A stretch of 64,000 nt of DNA from Microbacterium sp. SY138 (GTDB lineage Bacteria; Actinomycetota; Actinomycetes; Actinomycetales; Microbacteriaceae). Where the stretch lies: assembly GCF_039729145.1 (NCBI RefSeq), contig NZ_CP155793.1:2046001-2110000 (forward strand), in the 5' to 3' direction. The notes beneath the pieces were generated by a model, which saw only the letters and a program-made list of their open reading frames with translations, ran no database searches and had not been told where the DNA came from. Position numbers and translations under genes: made by a program. Positions 9,019 to 18,210 of this stretch are shown here, piece after piece (the first letter of the stretch is position 1; each line of letters opens with the position of its first letter).

Positions 9019-9783
9019 TCAGCGAGCGGTGCTCACGGCGACCGCGGCACGATGCGCCAGCGGTAGGAAACCGTTCGCACTCCGCTCATCGACCACCTGG
9101 TCGAAAGCGGTCCGAAACTGCTGCCGGTCGACCTGGTCGAGACGGACGTAGAGCGCACCGGCACCGGCCACTCCCCCTTCGACAGACCGCCAGAGGGCTC
9201 GCGGATCCGCGCTCCAGGTCCAGTCGAGCTCGGTGACCTCTACGCGCTGCAGACCGGCCTCCTGCAGCATCCGCCCGAACCCGTCGGCCGTGCGCTCGAA
9301 GTCCTCGTCATCCGGGAGCCTCGGCCCCGCGAAGTTCGCGATACCGGCACGCTCGGTGATCTCGGCCCAGAACCACGAGGGAGAGAGCGTCCAGGTCGTC
9401 GCCACGACCGCACCCCGGCTGACCCGTCGCAGCTCTGCGGCGGCCGAACGCGGTGACGGGACGTGATTCAACACGAAGTTCGCGATGGCGACGTCGAACG
9501 CGCCGTCTGCGAACGGAAGCGCCGGCAAGGTGCCGTCGATGGTGTCGATCCGAGGATGCCGGCGACGCGAGACCGCGCGCATGGTCGACTCCGGCTCGCA
9601 CGCGGTCACCGTCCATCCCTCGGCGGTCCACATCGCAGCCAGGGTGCCGTCTCCGGCGCCCACGTCGACCAGGCTGCGGCCGTGCGGCTCGCCCAGAGCC
9701 TCCCGCATCGCGACGAAGGTCCCGGCGCACAACGCCGAGTAGGAGGCGGAGTACGCTTCACCGACCCCGGACCAGTCCTTCAC
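9019..9783 (-). CDS. Class I SAM-dependent methyltransferase (Methyltransf_11/25 type)
   Basis: 254 residues from a GTG that overlaps the stop of the preceding MFS gene (GTGA), so the two are coupled. The Rossmann SAM-binding motif I is LVDVGAGDGTL (about 38-48). The acidic end of strand 2 is ACEPE, and motif III is AFDVAIANFVLNHVP. The N-terminus WSGVGEAYSASYSALCAGTF resembles the ubiE-like group. The substrate is unknown; coupling to an exporter suggests modification of a small molecule handled by the same unit. Confidence 0.8.
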   Translation of the reverse strand: MKDWSGVGEAYSASYSALCAGTFVAMREALGEPHGRSLVDVGAGDGTLAAMWTAEGWTVTACEPESTMRAVSRRRHPRIDTIDGTLPALPFADGAFDVAIANFVLNHVPSPRSAAAELRRVSRGAVVATTWTLSPSWFWAEITERAGIANFAGPRLPDDEDFERTADGFGRMLQEAGLQRVEVTELDWTWSADPRALWRSVEGGVAGAGALYVRLDQVDRQQFRTAFDQVVDERSANGFLPLAHRAAVAVSTAR

Positions 9784-11039
9784 CGTGCTCCCGCGCGAGC
9801 CAGCGGAGACAGCGCCACGATCGCGACGACCAGGATGAAGGCTGCGATCCCGAGTCCGGAGTACTGGAAGTTCGACAGCACTACTCCGGCCAGCACCGAG
9901 CCGGCCGCAGCCGAGAGGCTCATGAGCGAATCGCTGCGACCCTGTCTGCGCGTGCGGAGCTCGGGTGCGGAGGCCTCGGTGAGCAGCGCCGCCCCGGCGA
10001 CCGTCGCCGCGCTCCACCCCAGCCCCAGCAGGATGAGCGCGACCATGACACCCCAGGCCTCGGTACCCGTGAACACGGCGAACGCCAGAGCACCGGCGAG
10101 CAGCACCTGGCCGAGCAGCACGACCTTGAGTCGGCCCCACCTGTCGGCGAGCACACCGAAGACCGGCGACAGGGCGTACATCCCGCCCACGTGCAGGGCG
10201 ATCGTGATCCCCACCAGAGCCGAGACATCCGCCGGGGTCGCCGCCATGCCTCCGGCGCCGTGCGCCATGTGCGACAGGTGCACCGGGGTCATGGCCATGA
10301 CCGACGCCATCACCACGTGAGACCCCGCGATCGCGAAGATCGCATAGCGCGCCACCCGTGGCCGGTCCTCTGCCACCGCTCCGGCGGCAGCCGCCGACGC
10401 CGTGGCGAGCCGCTGCGCCGCGAGAAGCGGATCAGGGCGCAGCGCGACGATGTAGAGCAGGAGTGCCGCGCACTGCGCAACGAACGAGAACAGATAAGAA
10501 CCCGTCTGCGGAGGCATCCCGACCGCCTGCCCGACGATCTCTCCCGGCCCCAGCAGAAGGGGCCCGGCAACCCCGCCGATCGTCGTCGACCAGACGACGA
10601 TCGACAGATCCCGGCCGCGGTGCTGCGGGGCGGCGAGATCCGTCGCGGCAAAGCGAGACTGCAGGTTTCCCGCGTTGCCCGCGCCGATCATGAGGATGCC
10701 GGCGAGCAGCAGCGGGAAGATGCGCAGGGAGGCAGCGAGGATGACGACCGCGATGCCGACCAGTGCGAACAGGTTGCCGAGCGTGAGCGCACGACGCCGA
10801 CCGACACGAGCGGCGAGGCGGGCCAGCGGGATCGCGCACGCCGCCGCTCCGAGCGTGACCGAGGCGGTCGCCAGACCGGAGAGCGCGTCGTTCCCCGAGA
10901 TGTCCGCCGCCAGGAGCGCTCCGAGCGACACCGTGGCACCGAAGGCGATGCCGCCGAGCACCTGCCCGAGCGACAGCACCAGCACGGTGCGTCGCTGGAC
11001 CGCCGTCTGCTGCGCCGCCGTCAGGGCCACATCGGTCAT
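9780..11039 (-). CDS. MFS transporter
   Basis: 419 residues with about 12 hydrophobic segments (for example VLVLSLGQVLGGIAFGATVSLGALL, ALTLGNLFALVGIAVVILAASL, VVMASVMAMTPVHLSHM) and a cytoplasmic arginine motif RLAARVGRRRAL after helix 2, as in major-facilitator proteins. The histidine-rich loop HLSHMAHGAGG is unusual. The ATG overlaps the FAH-family gene stop (ATGA), and its own stop overlaps the methyltransferase start, so the three genes form one coupled unit. Probably an exporter; the substrate is unknown. Confidence 0.85.
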   Translation of the reverse strand: MTDVALTAAQQTAVQRRTVLVLSLGQVLGGIAFGATVSLGALLAADISGNDALSGLATASVTLGAAACAIPLARLAARVGRRRALTLGNLFALVGIAVVILAASLRIFPLLLAGILMIGAGNAGNLQSRFAATDLAAPQHRGRDLSIVVWSTTIGGVAGPLLLGPGEIVGQAVGMPPQTGSYLFSFVAQCAALLLYIVALRPDPLLAAQRLATASAAAAGAVAEDRPRVARYAIFAIAGSHVVMASVMAMTPVHLSHMAHGAGGMAATPADVSALVGITIALHVGGMYALSPVFGVLADRWGRLKVVLLGQVLLAGALAFAVFTGTEAWGVMVALILLGLGWSAATVAGAALLTEASAPELRTRRQGRSDSLMSLSAAAGSVLAGVVLSNFQYSGLGIAAFILVVAIVALSPLARAGAR

Positions 11040-11812
11040 GACGCGGGTGCGGCGTCCCGCGCGGTGTTGCGCAGGATGCCCAGCCCCGTGATCTCGACCT
11101 CGACGACGTCTCCTGCGCCGAAGGTTCCGACGCCCGCCGGCGTGCCCGTCATGATGACATCGCCCGGGAGCAGGGTGAACACGGCCGAGGCGTACTCGAT
11201 GATCGCCGGTACCGAGTGGATCATGTCGGTGAGCGGAGCGTGCTGGCGCACCTCGCCGTTCACCCGCGTCTCGATCGTGGCGGTCGCGGGATCGAAGTCG
11301 GTCTCGATCACGGGTCCGAGCGGGCAGAACGTGTCGAAGCCCTTCGCGCGCGCCCACTGTCCGTCCTTGCGCTGCAGATCGCGCGCGGTCACGTCGTTGC
11401 CGATCGTGTAGCCCAGCACGTAGTCGAGCGCGTTCTCGGCCTTCACGTTCTTGGCGATCTTGCCGATGACCACGACGAGCTCCCCCTCGTACTCGGTGCG
11501 ATCGGAGAGGGGCGGACGCACGATCGCGTCACCAGGTCCGATCACCGCGGTGTTCGGTTTGAGGAACAGCAGCGGTTCCTCGGGAGCCTCTCCCCCCATC
11601 TCGGCCGCGTGGTCGTGATAGTTCTTGCCCACGCAGACCACCTTCGACCGCGGGATCACCGGAGCGAGCAGCGCGGCATCCGCGAGCGGCACACGGGCGC
11701 CGGTGGTCTCGTACCCGGTGAACATCGGGTCTCCGGCGAGCACGACGAGCTCACGCTCGTCGATGATCCCGTACATGATGGCTTCGTCGTGGCTGAACCG
11801 GGCGATCTTCAT
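11036..11812 (-). CDS. Fumarylacetoacetate hydrolase family protein
   Basis: 258 residues with the FAH catalytic core: CVGKNYHDHAAEMG, FLKPNTAVIGPGDAIV, YEGELVVVIGK (metal-binding E-x-E type), GYTIGNDVTARDLQ, GFDTFCPLGP and LLPGDVIMTGTPAGVG. Such enzymes hydrolyse or decarboxylate acylpyruvate-type diketo acids; close relatives are annotated as HHDD isomerase or acylpyruvase. A homologue sits between leuB and gltX in Mycobacterium tuberculosis, so the position is conserved. A TAGGCT box 7 nt before the ATG suggests leaderless expression. Specificity is not determinable here. Confidence 0.9.
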   Translation of the reverse strand: MKIARFSHDEAIMYGIIDERELVVLAGDPMFTGYETTGARVPLADAALLAPVIPRSKVVCVGKNYHDHAAEMGGEAPEEPLLFLKPNTAVIGPGDAIVRPPLSDRTEYEGELVVVIGKIAKNVKAENALDYVLGYTIGNDVTARDLQRKDGQWARAKGFDTFCPLGPVIETDFDPATATIETRVNGEVRQHAPLTDMIHSVPAIIEYASAVFTLLPGDVIMTGTPAGVGTFGAGDVVEVEITGLGILRNTARDAAPAS

Positions 11813-11819
11813 GGGATCC

Positions 11820-11825
11820 AGCCTA
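11820..11825 (-). promoter_or_regulatory. Putative -10 box of the FAH-family gene
   Basis: TAGGCT on the minus strand lies 7 nt before the ATG at 11812, with no ribosome site. A strong hairpin just upstream (11862-11906) separates this unit from ilvE. Confidence 0.45.
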
Positions 11826-11861
11826 GCGAGGGCGTCCCACCCCGCCGAGACGCACCGCAGA

Positions 11862-11906
11862 CACCGAGACCCACACGTGCGCAGGCGGCAGGCGTGGGTC
11901 TCGGTG
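11862..11906 (-). terminator. Long hairpin between ilvE and the FAH-family gene
   Basis: CACCGAGACCCAC (11862-11874) is a perfect 13-bp inverted repeat of GTGGGTCTCGGTG (11894-11906) around a 19-nt loop. It lies 26 nt after the ilvE stop. The stem is strong enough to terminate ilvE transcription, although no T-run follows. Confidence 0.6.
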
Positions 11907-11931
11907 ATGGGCGCTGGTACCGTCCGAGCGG

Positions 11932-13032
11932 TCAGGCGTCGAGGCGCAGAAGCCAGCCGTGCTTGTCCTCGCGGCGGCCGTACTGGATGTCCGTGAGCTC
12001 CTCACGCAGCGAGAGTGCGAGCTCGCCCAGCGGCTGCGGTTCGTCGAACCCGTCTCCGACGAGTGCGCCGATCGGGGTGACGACCGCGGCGGTGCCGCAC
12101 GCGAACACCTCGACGATGTCGCCGGAGGCCACGCCTTCGCGCCACTCGTCGATCGAGATCGGGCGCTTCTCGACCGTGTAGCCGCGGTCTTCCGCCAGCT
12201 GCAGGAGCGAGTCACGCGTGATGCCCTCGAGGATGCTGTCCGACTCGGGGGTGACCACACGTCCGTCCTTGAAGACGAAGACGACGTTCATGCCGCCGAG
12301 CTCCTCGACATCGCGCTTCTCGTTGAGGAACACGACCTGGTCGCACCCCTTCGCGCTCGCCTCGCTCTGGGCGAGCAGGCTCGAGGCATAGTTGCCTCCG
12401 GTCTTGGCCTTGCCGGTTCCGCCCTTGCCGGCGCGGGCGTACTCCTCGGAGAGCCAGATGCGCACCGGCTTCACCCCGCCGGAGAAGTAGGCGCCTGCGG
12501 GGCTCGCGATCACGTAATAGGCGACCTTCTGCGCGGCGCGCACGCCGAGGAACGCCTCCTTCGCGAACATGAACGGGCGCAGGTACAGGCTCTGGTCAGC
12601 GCCGTCCGGAACCCAGCGGCCATCCACGGCGATGAGCTCGCGCAGCGACTGGATGAAGTACTCGGTCGGCAGCTCCGGCAGAGCGAGACGACGAGCGCTG
12701 GCCTGCAGACGCGCAGCATTGCGGTCGGGGCGGAACGTGTGGATCGAACCGTCCGCGTGACGGTAGGCCTTGATACCCTCGAAGATCTCCTGCGCGTAGT
12801 GCAGCACCGATGCCGCGGGGTCGAGCGGGATCGGACCGTACGGCTGCACGCGAGGACGGTGCCAGCCGCCCTTGGCGGACCAGCAGATGTCGACCATGTG
12901 ATCGGTGAAGACCACGCCGAAGCCCGGATTCTCCAGCACCTCGGCGAGCCGTGCGGGAGACGCAGCGGTCAGGTTCTTCGTGACGGCGAACTCCAGGGGA
13001 GCCACGGTCGCCTCGGCATCGATGGTCGTCAT
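11932..13032 (-). CDS. ilvE: Branched-chain amino-acid aminotransferase
   Basis: 366 residues from the ATG at 13032 ([10 protein letters not shown]); an in-frame ATG at 13044 adds four residues but has its GAGGA directly abutting. Fold-type IV PLP enzyme: [14 protein letters not shown], the Schiff-base lysine in [35 protein letters not shown] and [12 protein letters not shown] are all present. It carries out the final transamination to Leu, Ile and Val. It lies 60 nt downstream of leuB on the same strand and is probably co-transcribed with it. The ilvD-B-N-C genes that supply its substrates are 20 kb away in this window. Confidence 0.95.
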   Translation of the reverse strand: MTTIDAEATVAPLEFAVTKNLTAASPARLAEVLENPGFGVVFTDHMVDICWSAKGGWHRPRVQPYGPIPLDPAASVLHYAQEIFEGIKAYRHADGSIHTFRPDRNAARLQASARRLALPELPTEYFIQSLRELIAVDGRWVPDGADQSLYLRPFMFAKEAFLGVRAAQKVAYYVIASPAGAYFSGGVKPVRIWLSEEYARAGKGGTGKAKTGGNYASSLLAQSEASAKGCDQVVFLNEKRDVEELGGMNVVFVFKDGRVVTPESDSILEGITRDSLLQLAEDRGYTVEKRPISIDEWREGVASGDIVEVFACGTAAVVTPIGALVGDGFDEPQPLGELALSLREELTDIQYGRREDKHGWLLRLDA

Positions 13033-13092
13033 CTCATCATCCATTCCTCGTGGGTGGGCGCATCCTCGCGCCCGTTCAGCCTACGCCTGCAG

Positions 13093-14136
13093 TCAGAGGC
13101 GTGCAGTGATCGCGGAGCCGATCTCCGCCGTGGTGCGAGCCACCGTCCGTGCCGCGATGTCCGCCTCGACCGCGGCACCGACCCGTGCGGATTCCTCGGT
13201 GAGTCCGAGGTGGTCGAGCAGCAGCGCGATCGAGAGGATCGCCGCCGTCGGGTCGGCTTTCTGCTGTCCGGCGATGTCGGGCGCTGAGCCGTGGACCGGC
13301 TCGAACATCGACGGGAACGCGCCGTCGGGGTTGATGTTCCCCGAGGCGGCGAGGCCGATGCCACCCGTGACCGCGCCCGCGAGGTCGGTGAGGATGTCGC
13401 CGAACAGGTTGTCGGTGACGATCACGTCGAAGCGCGAGGGGTCGGTGACCAGGAAGATCGTGGCGGCGTCGACGTGCAGGTAGTCGACCTCGACGTCGGG
13501 GTGCTCGGCCGCCACCTCGTTCACGACGCGCTGCCAGATGGCACCGGCGTGCACGAGCACGTTGGTCTTGTGCACCAGCGTGACCTTCTTATGACGACGC
13601 TCGGCGAGGTCGAACGCGTAGCGCACGACGCGCTCGACGCCGAAGGCGGTGTTCACCGAGGTCTCGTTCGCGACCTCCTGCGGGGTGCCCTTGCGGATGG
13701 CCCCGCCGTTGCCGACGTACGGCCCCTCGGTGCCTTCACGCACCACGACGAAGTCGATGTCGCCGGGCTCGGCCAACGGGCCCGAGGCACCGACGAACAG
13801 CTTCGACGGCCGCAGGTTCACGTAGTGGTCGAGGGTGAAACGCAGCTTCAGCAGCAGGCCCCGCTCGATGTTGGCGTCCTTGAGGCGCGGGTCGCCCGGG
13901 GTGCCGCCGACCGCGCCGAGCAGGATCGCATCGTTCGCGGAGATCGCGGCGAGGTCATCGTCCGTGAGGGTGTCGCCGGTCTCGAGGAAGCGTCCGGCGC
14001 CGAGCGAGAAACGGGTCTTGTCGAAGACCACACCACTGTCGGCGGTGACGGCGTCGAGCACCTTCTCCGCTTCGGCGATGACCTCGGGACCGATGCCGTC
14101 TCCGGGGATGACGGCCAGCTTCACGACACGCGACAT
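13093..14136 (-). CDS. leuB: 3-isopropylmalate dehydrogenase
   Basis: 347 residues from the ATG at 14136, chosen for AAGGAG 5 nt upstream and for the standard N-terminus [15 protein letters not shown]. It carries the isocitrate/isopropylmalate dehydrogenase signature region ([38 protein letters not shown]) and NAD-type residues in the C-terminal [13 protein letters not shown]. It oxidatively decarboxylates 3-isopropylmalate in leucine synthesis. leuB and ilvE appear to form a two-gene operon. Confidence 0.95.
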   Translation of the reverse strand: MSRVVKLAVIPGDGIGPEVIAEAEKVLDAVTADSGVVFDKTRFSLGAGRFLETGDTLTDDDLAAISANDAILLGAVGGTPGDPRLKDANIERGLLLKLRFTLDHYVNLRPSKLFVGASGPLAEPGDIDFVVVREGTEGPYVGNGGAIRKGTPQEVANETSVNTAFGVERVVRYAFDLAERRHKKVTLVHKTNVLVHAGAIWQRVVNEVAAEHPDVEVDYLHVDAATIFLVTDPSRFDVIVTDNLFGDILTDLAGAVTGGIGLAASGNINPDGAFPSMFEPVHGSAPDIAGQQKADPTAAILSIALLLDHLGLTEESARVGAAVEADIAARTVARTTAEIGSAITARL

Positions 14137-14217
14137 GAGACTCCTTGCGCACTGCACGGGGATGGACCGGCTCGGGCTCACCGCAGAGCGAGCGAGCCGG
14201 TCCTCCCAGCGTACTGG

Positions 14218-15753
14218 TCAGTGCGTGGGGGCTTTGCGCAGTGTGACGGCGGCGATCACGCCCGCGACGACGACGAGACCAGCGCCGATCAGCGAGGTCA
14301 CCATCACCCCGGAGCCGAATGCGGCCGCCGCTGCCTCCCACAGCGCGGTGCCGAGCTGGCCCGGCAGCGCCTGCGCCGCCGTGTAGGCCCCGGCGAGAGT
14401 CTCCCCCGCCGCGTGCGCCACGTCTGCCGGCAGGCCCTCCGGAAGCACGAGAGCCCCGCGGTAGAAGGCCGTGATGATGCCACCGAGCACCGCGGTGCCG
14501 AGCACCGCACCGAGTTCATAGGCGGTCTCGGAGACCGCACTCGCCGCTCCCGCCTTCGCGGCGGGGGCGCTGGAGAGGATCAGTTCGTTGGAGATCGTCT
14601 CGGCGGCACCGATGCCGATGCCGAGCACCACGAATGCGACGACCAGCGGCAGGACGCCGTGCTCGTGCGTCGTGAACGCCACGATCAGGTAACCGGCCAC
14701 AGAGAACGCGAGCCCGACGGGGATCACGATGTGCGGCGGGATACGACGGGAGATCGGGACGACCGAGAGTCCGGCCACGATCATCGCGAGCATTCCGGGC
14801 ACGAGCGCGAGCCCGGCCATCATCGGGGACAGCCCGAGGACGAGCTGCAGGTGCTGCGAGACGAAGTAGAGGAAACCGACCAGAGCCACGACGCTCAGCA
14901 GGTTGACCAGGATCGCACCGGAGAAGGAGCCCCGACGGAAGAGCGCCATGTCGAGCATCGGCGTCTTGGCACGCAGCTGGCGACGGACGAACAGGTAGCC
15001 CATCACGAAGCCGAGCAGCGCCCAGGCTCCGGCCTTGAGACTCGGCCCGTCGACGGCCAGCGACTTGATCGCGTAGACGACCGGGATCATCGTCGCCATC
15101 GACAGCGCGATGCTGATCAGATCGATGCGCCCGGGGTTCGGGTCGCGGCTCTCGGGCACCAGCAGCGGCGCGGCGACGAGCAGCGGGATCAACACGGGCA
15201 CGGCGATGAGGAAGACCGAACCCCATGCGAAGTGCTCGAGGAGAAAGCCGCCGACGATCGGTCCGAGCGCGGAGCCCGCGGAGAACGCCGACGCCCACAC
15301 GGCGATCGCCATGCGGCGCTGGTCGCGATTCTGGAAGATCGAGCGCAGGAGGGAAAGGGTCGACGGCATCAGCATGGCGCCGAAGAAGCCGAGGAGCGCC
15401 CGGGCGGCGATCAGCAGCCCGGCAGTGGGCGCGAAGGCGGCCAGTGCGGAGACGGCGGCGAAGCCGGTCGCACCGATCAGCAGCATCTTCCGGCGCCCGA
15501 AGCGGTCGCCCAGCGTCCCCATCGTGACCAGGAGGCCGGCGAGCACCAGGGGGTACACGTCGATGATCCACAGCTGCTCCGCCCCCGTGGGAGCGAGCGC
15601 GATCGAGATCTCGGGGAGCGCGAAGCTCAGCACCGTGTTGTCCACCGACACCAGCAGCACCGGCAGCATGAGGACGACGAGTGCCGCCCAGCCGCGGGCT
15701 CCGACGCGGGGAGCGTCCGTCTCTGTCGTCGGGATCGACGCAGTACGGTTCAT
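14218..15753 (-). CDS. DHA2-family MFS multidrug exporter
   Basis: 511 residues, about 14 membrane helices, typical of the 14-TM DHA2 drug:H+ antiporters such as SmvA/QacA. Helix 1 has the D1 motif LLVSVDNTVLSFALP; motif A appears as GTLGDRFGRRKMLLIG; motif C-like glycines occur in ASAFSAGSALGPIVGGFLLE. It is transcribed away from a TetR regulator with a perfect palindrome between them, the classical repressor-pump arrangement. Start ATG with AGAGGTG upstream. Likely substrates are cationic biocides or drugs, by family analogy only. Confidence 0.9.
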   Translation of the reverse strand: MNRTASIPTTETDAPRVGARGWAALVVLMLPVLLVSVDNTVLSFALPEISIALAPTGAEQLWIIDVYPLVLAGLLVTMGTLGDRFGRRKMLLIGATGFAAVSALAAFAPTAGLLIAARALLGFFGAMLMPSTLSLLRSIFQNRDQRRMAIAVWASAFSAGSALGPIVGGFLLEHFAWGSVFLIAVPVLIPLLVAAPLLVPESRDPNPGRIDLISIALSMATMIPVVYAIKSLAVDGPSLKAGAWALLGFVMGYLFVRRQLRAKTPMLDMALFRRGSFSGAILVNLLSVVALVGFLYFVSQHLQLVLGLSPMMAGLALVPGMLAMIVAGLSVVPISRRIPPHIVIPVGLAFSVAGYLIVAFTTHEHGVLPLVVAFVVLGIGIGAAETISNELILSSAPAAKAGAASAVSETAYELGAVLGTAVLGGIITAFYRGALVLPEGLPADVAHAAGETLAGAYTAAQALPGQLGTALWEAAAAAFGSGVMVTSLIGAGLVVVAGVIAAVTLRKAPTH

Positions 15754-15779
15754 GGAACACCTCTCAGAATCATGACGGC

Positions 15780-15795
15780 ACGGTTAGTGAACCGT
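15780..15795. promoter_or_regulatory. Operator palindrome between the DHA2 exporter and TetR
   Basis: ACGGTT-AGTG-AACCGT is a perfect 6+6 inverted repeat, and the flanks GG/CC extend it imperfectly. It lies 27 nt upstream of the exporter ATG, and TATAGT on the plus strand follows it at 15804-15809. This is the expected site for TetR autorepression and exporter repression. Confidence 0.65.
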
Positions 15796-15848
15796 CCAGA
15801 TGGTATAGTAACAGAATTCCCGCCCCTCCCCTGTGCAGAGGATCCACG

Positions 15849-16391
15849 ATGCCCCGACCTCCCCTCGCCCGCGAGAAGGTGCTCGACGCCTTCGAAGCGA
15901 TCCTCATCGAAGACGGCGAACGTGCAGCGACGCTCGATGCGACCGCGAAGGCGGCCGGCGTCTCCAAGGGTGGCCTCCTCTACCACTTCGGGTCGAAGGA
16001 TGAACTGGAGGCAGGGCTCGTCGAGCGGCTCGACCGGCTCACGACGCTCGACCTCGAACGCATGACCGCAGCCGACGAGGGGCCGGTCGCCTACTACGTG
16101 CGCACCTCGGTCATGGAGGACGACGCCCTCGATCGCGTGCTGATCGCCACGACGCGGCTGGCCCAGGGCGGATCAATCCCTGCCGCCGACATGCTCCGCG
16201 ACACGCGACGACGCTGGGCGGAGACGATCCGCCCGCATGTGCGCGACAATGCGAGCCTCGACCTCGTGATGCTCGTGAGCGACGGGCTCTACTTCAACAA
16301 CTCGCTAGACGTGCACGGCCCCGAGCGGCTCGTCCCCCGCAGCGACGAACTCGCCGAGCTGATCGCCCTGGTCCTCAGAGCCACGGCCTGA
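15849..16391 (+). CDS. TetR-family transcriptional regulator
   Basis: 180 residues. The N-terminal helix-turn-helix reads ATLDATAKAAGVSKGGLLYHFGSKDELEAGLVERL (about 27-62), and the C-terminal two thirds form the helical ligand pocket. The ATG at 15849 has AGAGGA 8 nt upstream. It is divergent from the DHA2 exporter and most likely represses both genes through the palindrome at 15780-15795, releasing on drug binding. The gene ends before a strong bidirectional terminator shared with serA. Confidence 0.9.
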   Translation: MPRPPLAREKVLDAFEAILIEDGERAATLDATAKAAGVSKGGLLYHFGSKDELEAGLVERLDRLTTLDLERMTAADEGPVAYYVRTSVMEDDALDRVLIATTRLAQGGSIPAADMLRDTRRRWAETIRPHVRDNASLDLVMLVSDGLYFNNSLDVHGPERLVPRSDELAELIALVLRATA

Positions 16392-16406
16392 CCCGCCGAG
16401 AGATGA

Positions 16407-16441
16407 GAAGAGGGCGGGAGCATCACGCTCCCGCCCTCTTC
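16407..16441. terminator. Bidirectional terminator between tetR-type gene and serA
   Basis: GAAGAGGGCGGGAGC pairs perfectly over 15 bp with GCTCCCGCCCTCTTC around the loop ATCAC. It lies between convergent stop codons. The A/G-rich left arm and C/T-rich right arm give T-rich exits in both directions. Confidence 0.85.
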
Positions 16442-16482
16442 TGCACTTGCGCACTGGCACCGGTGCAGCCAGACCTGTGCGA

Positions 16483-18087
16483 TCAGACCTCGGTGATCTC
16501 GATCTGACGGAAGAGGTCGGCGTCGATCGCGTCGCGCACGTCGTCGAGCAGTTCGTCCGAGACCGGCGAGTCCAGGGTCAGCACGCTGAGCGCCTGGGCC
16601 CCGGCGGCCTGACGGGCGATCTGCATGCCGGCGATGTTGATGCCGGCCTCCCCGAACTTCTGGCCGTACACCGCGACGATGCCGGGGCGGTCGGTGTAGA
16701 GCATGACGACGTGGTGCTTCTCGATCGGCAGCTCGAGCCGGTGGTCGTTGATGCCGACGAGCTTCTCGGTCTGCTTCGGACCGGTGAGCGTGCCGGACAC
16801 CGAGAGCTGCGAGCCGTCGGACAACGCGCCCGCGAGCGTGATGACGTTGCGGTATTCGTCGCTGACGTCATCCTTGAGCAGACGCACCGCGATCCCACGC
16901 TGGTCGGCGAGGAGCGGCGCGTTGACGTAAGAGACCGTCTCGCTGACGATGTTGGTGAACACGCCCTTAAGCGCAGCGAGCTTGAGCACGCTGACGTCGT
17001 AGTCGTTCAGCTCTCCGTGCACCTCGACATCGAGGCTGGTGAGCGGCGACGTCGCGAGTGCCGCGAAGATCTGACCGAGCTTCTCGACGAGCGAGATGCC
17101 GGGACGCACGTAGGGATCGATGACGCCACCCGCGACGTTCACCGCGTCGGGGACGAGGTCGCCGCCGAGAGCGAGGCGCACCGAGCGGGCCACCGAGACA
17201 CCGGCCTTCTCCTGCGCCTCTTCGGTGCTGGCACCGAGGTGAGGGGTGACCACGACGTTCGGCAGGTCGAGGAGCGGTCGAGCGGTGCCCCCTTCTGCCG
17301 GAGGCTCGGAGGTGAACACGTCGAGACCGGCACCCGCGATCTCACCCGCGACGAGGGCCGCGTGCAGCGCCTCCTCGTCGATCAGCCCACCGCGTGCGAC
17401 GTTGACCACGAAGGCGGTCGGCTTCATGGCTGCGAACTGCTCGGCACCGATCATGCCGGTCGTCTCCGGCGTCTTCGGCATGTGGATCGTCAGGAAGTCC
17501 GACTCCGCCACGAGCTCGTCGAGCGAGAGCAGCTGCACGCCGAGCTGCTGTGCGCGAGCAGACGTGACATAGGGGTCGTAGGCGACGACCCGCATGTCGA
17601 AAGCCGCGAGGCGCGCGGCGACGAGGGCGCCGATGCGGCCGAGACCGACGATGCCGACCGTCTTCTCGAACAGCTCGGCGCCGGTGAAGGAGCTGCGCTT
17701 CCAGGCACCGGCAGACAGTGAGGCATGCGCCGCCGGGATGCGGCGGGCGAGGCTCAGGATGTGGCCCACCGTGAGCTCGGCGGCGGAGACGATGTTCGAG
17801 GTCGGCGCGTTGACGACCATGACGCCGGCAGCCGTGGCCGCCTTGATGTCGACGTTGTCGAGGCCCACTCCGGCGCGGGCGACCACCTTCAGCTTCGGGG
17901 CGTGCCCCAGCGCTTCCTCGTCGATGCGCGTCGCCGAGCGGACCAGCACGGCATCGGCATCCGCGAGCGCCGCGAACAGCGCCTCGCGGTCGGTGCCGTC
18001 GACGTCACGGACGTCGAAGTCGGGACCGAGAGCGTCGATCGTGGCGGGAGAGAGTACTTCGGCGATAAGCACGACAGGCTTCGGCAC
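16483..18087 (-). CDS. serA: D-3-phosphoglycerate dehydrogenase
   Basis: 534 residues, the long actinobacterial type. Domains: substrate-binding (1-100), NAD-binding Rossmann with VGLGRIGALVAARL and catalytic NVARGGLIDEEAL plus HLGASTEEAQ, an intervening ASB domain, and a C-terminal ACT domain (from about 455: HHVVMLYTDRPGIVAVYGQKFGEAGINIAGMQI) for serine feedback. It makes 3-phosphohydroxypyruvate for serine synthesis. In mycobacteria serA lies between ilvC and leuB; here leuB is still close, but ilvC is 15 kb away across an accessory block. Confidence 0.96.
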   Translation of the reverse strand: MPKPVVLIAEVLSPATIDALGPDFDVRDVDGTDREALFAALADADAVLVRSATRIDEEALGHAPKLKVVARAGVGLDNVDIKAATAAGVMVVNAPTSNIVSAAELTVGHILSLARRIPAAHASLSAGAWKRSSFTGAELFEKTVGIVGLGRIGALVAARLAAFDMRVVAYDPYVTSARAQQLGVQLLSLDELVAESDFLTIHMPKTPETTGMIGAEQFAAMKPTAFVVNVARGGLIDEEALHAALVAGEIAGAGLDVFTSEPPAEGGTARPLLDLPNVVVTPHLGASTEEAQEKAGVSVARSVRLALGGDLVPDAVNVAGGVIDPYVRPGISLVEKLGQIFAALATSPLTSLDVEVHGELNDYDVSVLKLAALKGVFTNIVSETVSYVNAPLLADQRGIAVRLLKDDVSDEYRNVITLAGALSDGSQLSVSGTLTGPKQTEKLVGINDHRLELPIEKHHVVMLYTDRPGIVAVYGQKFGEAGINIAGMQIARQAAGAQALSVLTLDSPVSDELLDDVRDAIDADLFRQIEITEV

Positions 18088-18179
18088 AGTGGATCCTTCG
18101 GGGCAGCGCGGCAGGGGCCGATGCGCCGCACACCATGGGGGCGCGATCGCGTCAACTCTACCGGAGCAGGCGCAGCCCT

Positions 18180-18202
18180 CCGTGCCGTGTGACGCGGCAC
18201 GG
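18180..18202 (-). terminator. Hairpin after the small membrane-protein operon
   Basis: CCGTGCC (18180-18186) and GGCACGG (18196-18202) form a 7-bp stem with a 9-nt loop, starting 8 nt beyond the stop codon at 18211. No T-tract follows. Confidence 0.45.
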
Positions 18203-18210
18203 CAGGCCGC

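Noticed and set aside
13291..16065. A 924-codon plus-strand frame over leuB and the DHA2 exporter
   Set aside because: Shadow frame with low-complexity charged sequence. Its end overlaps the TetR gene in another frame.
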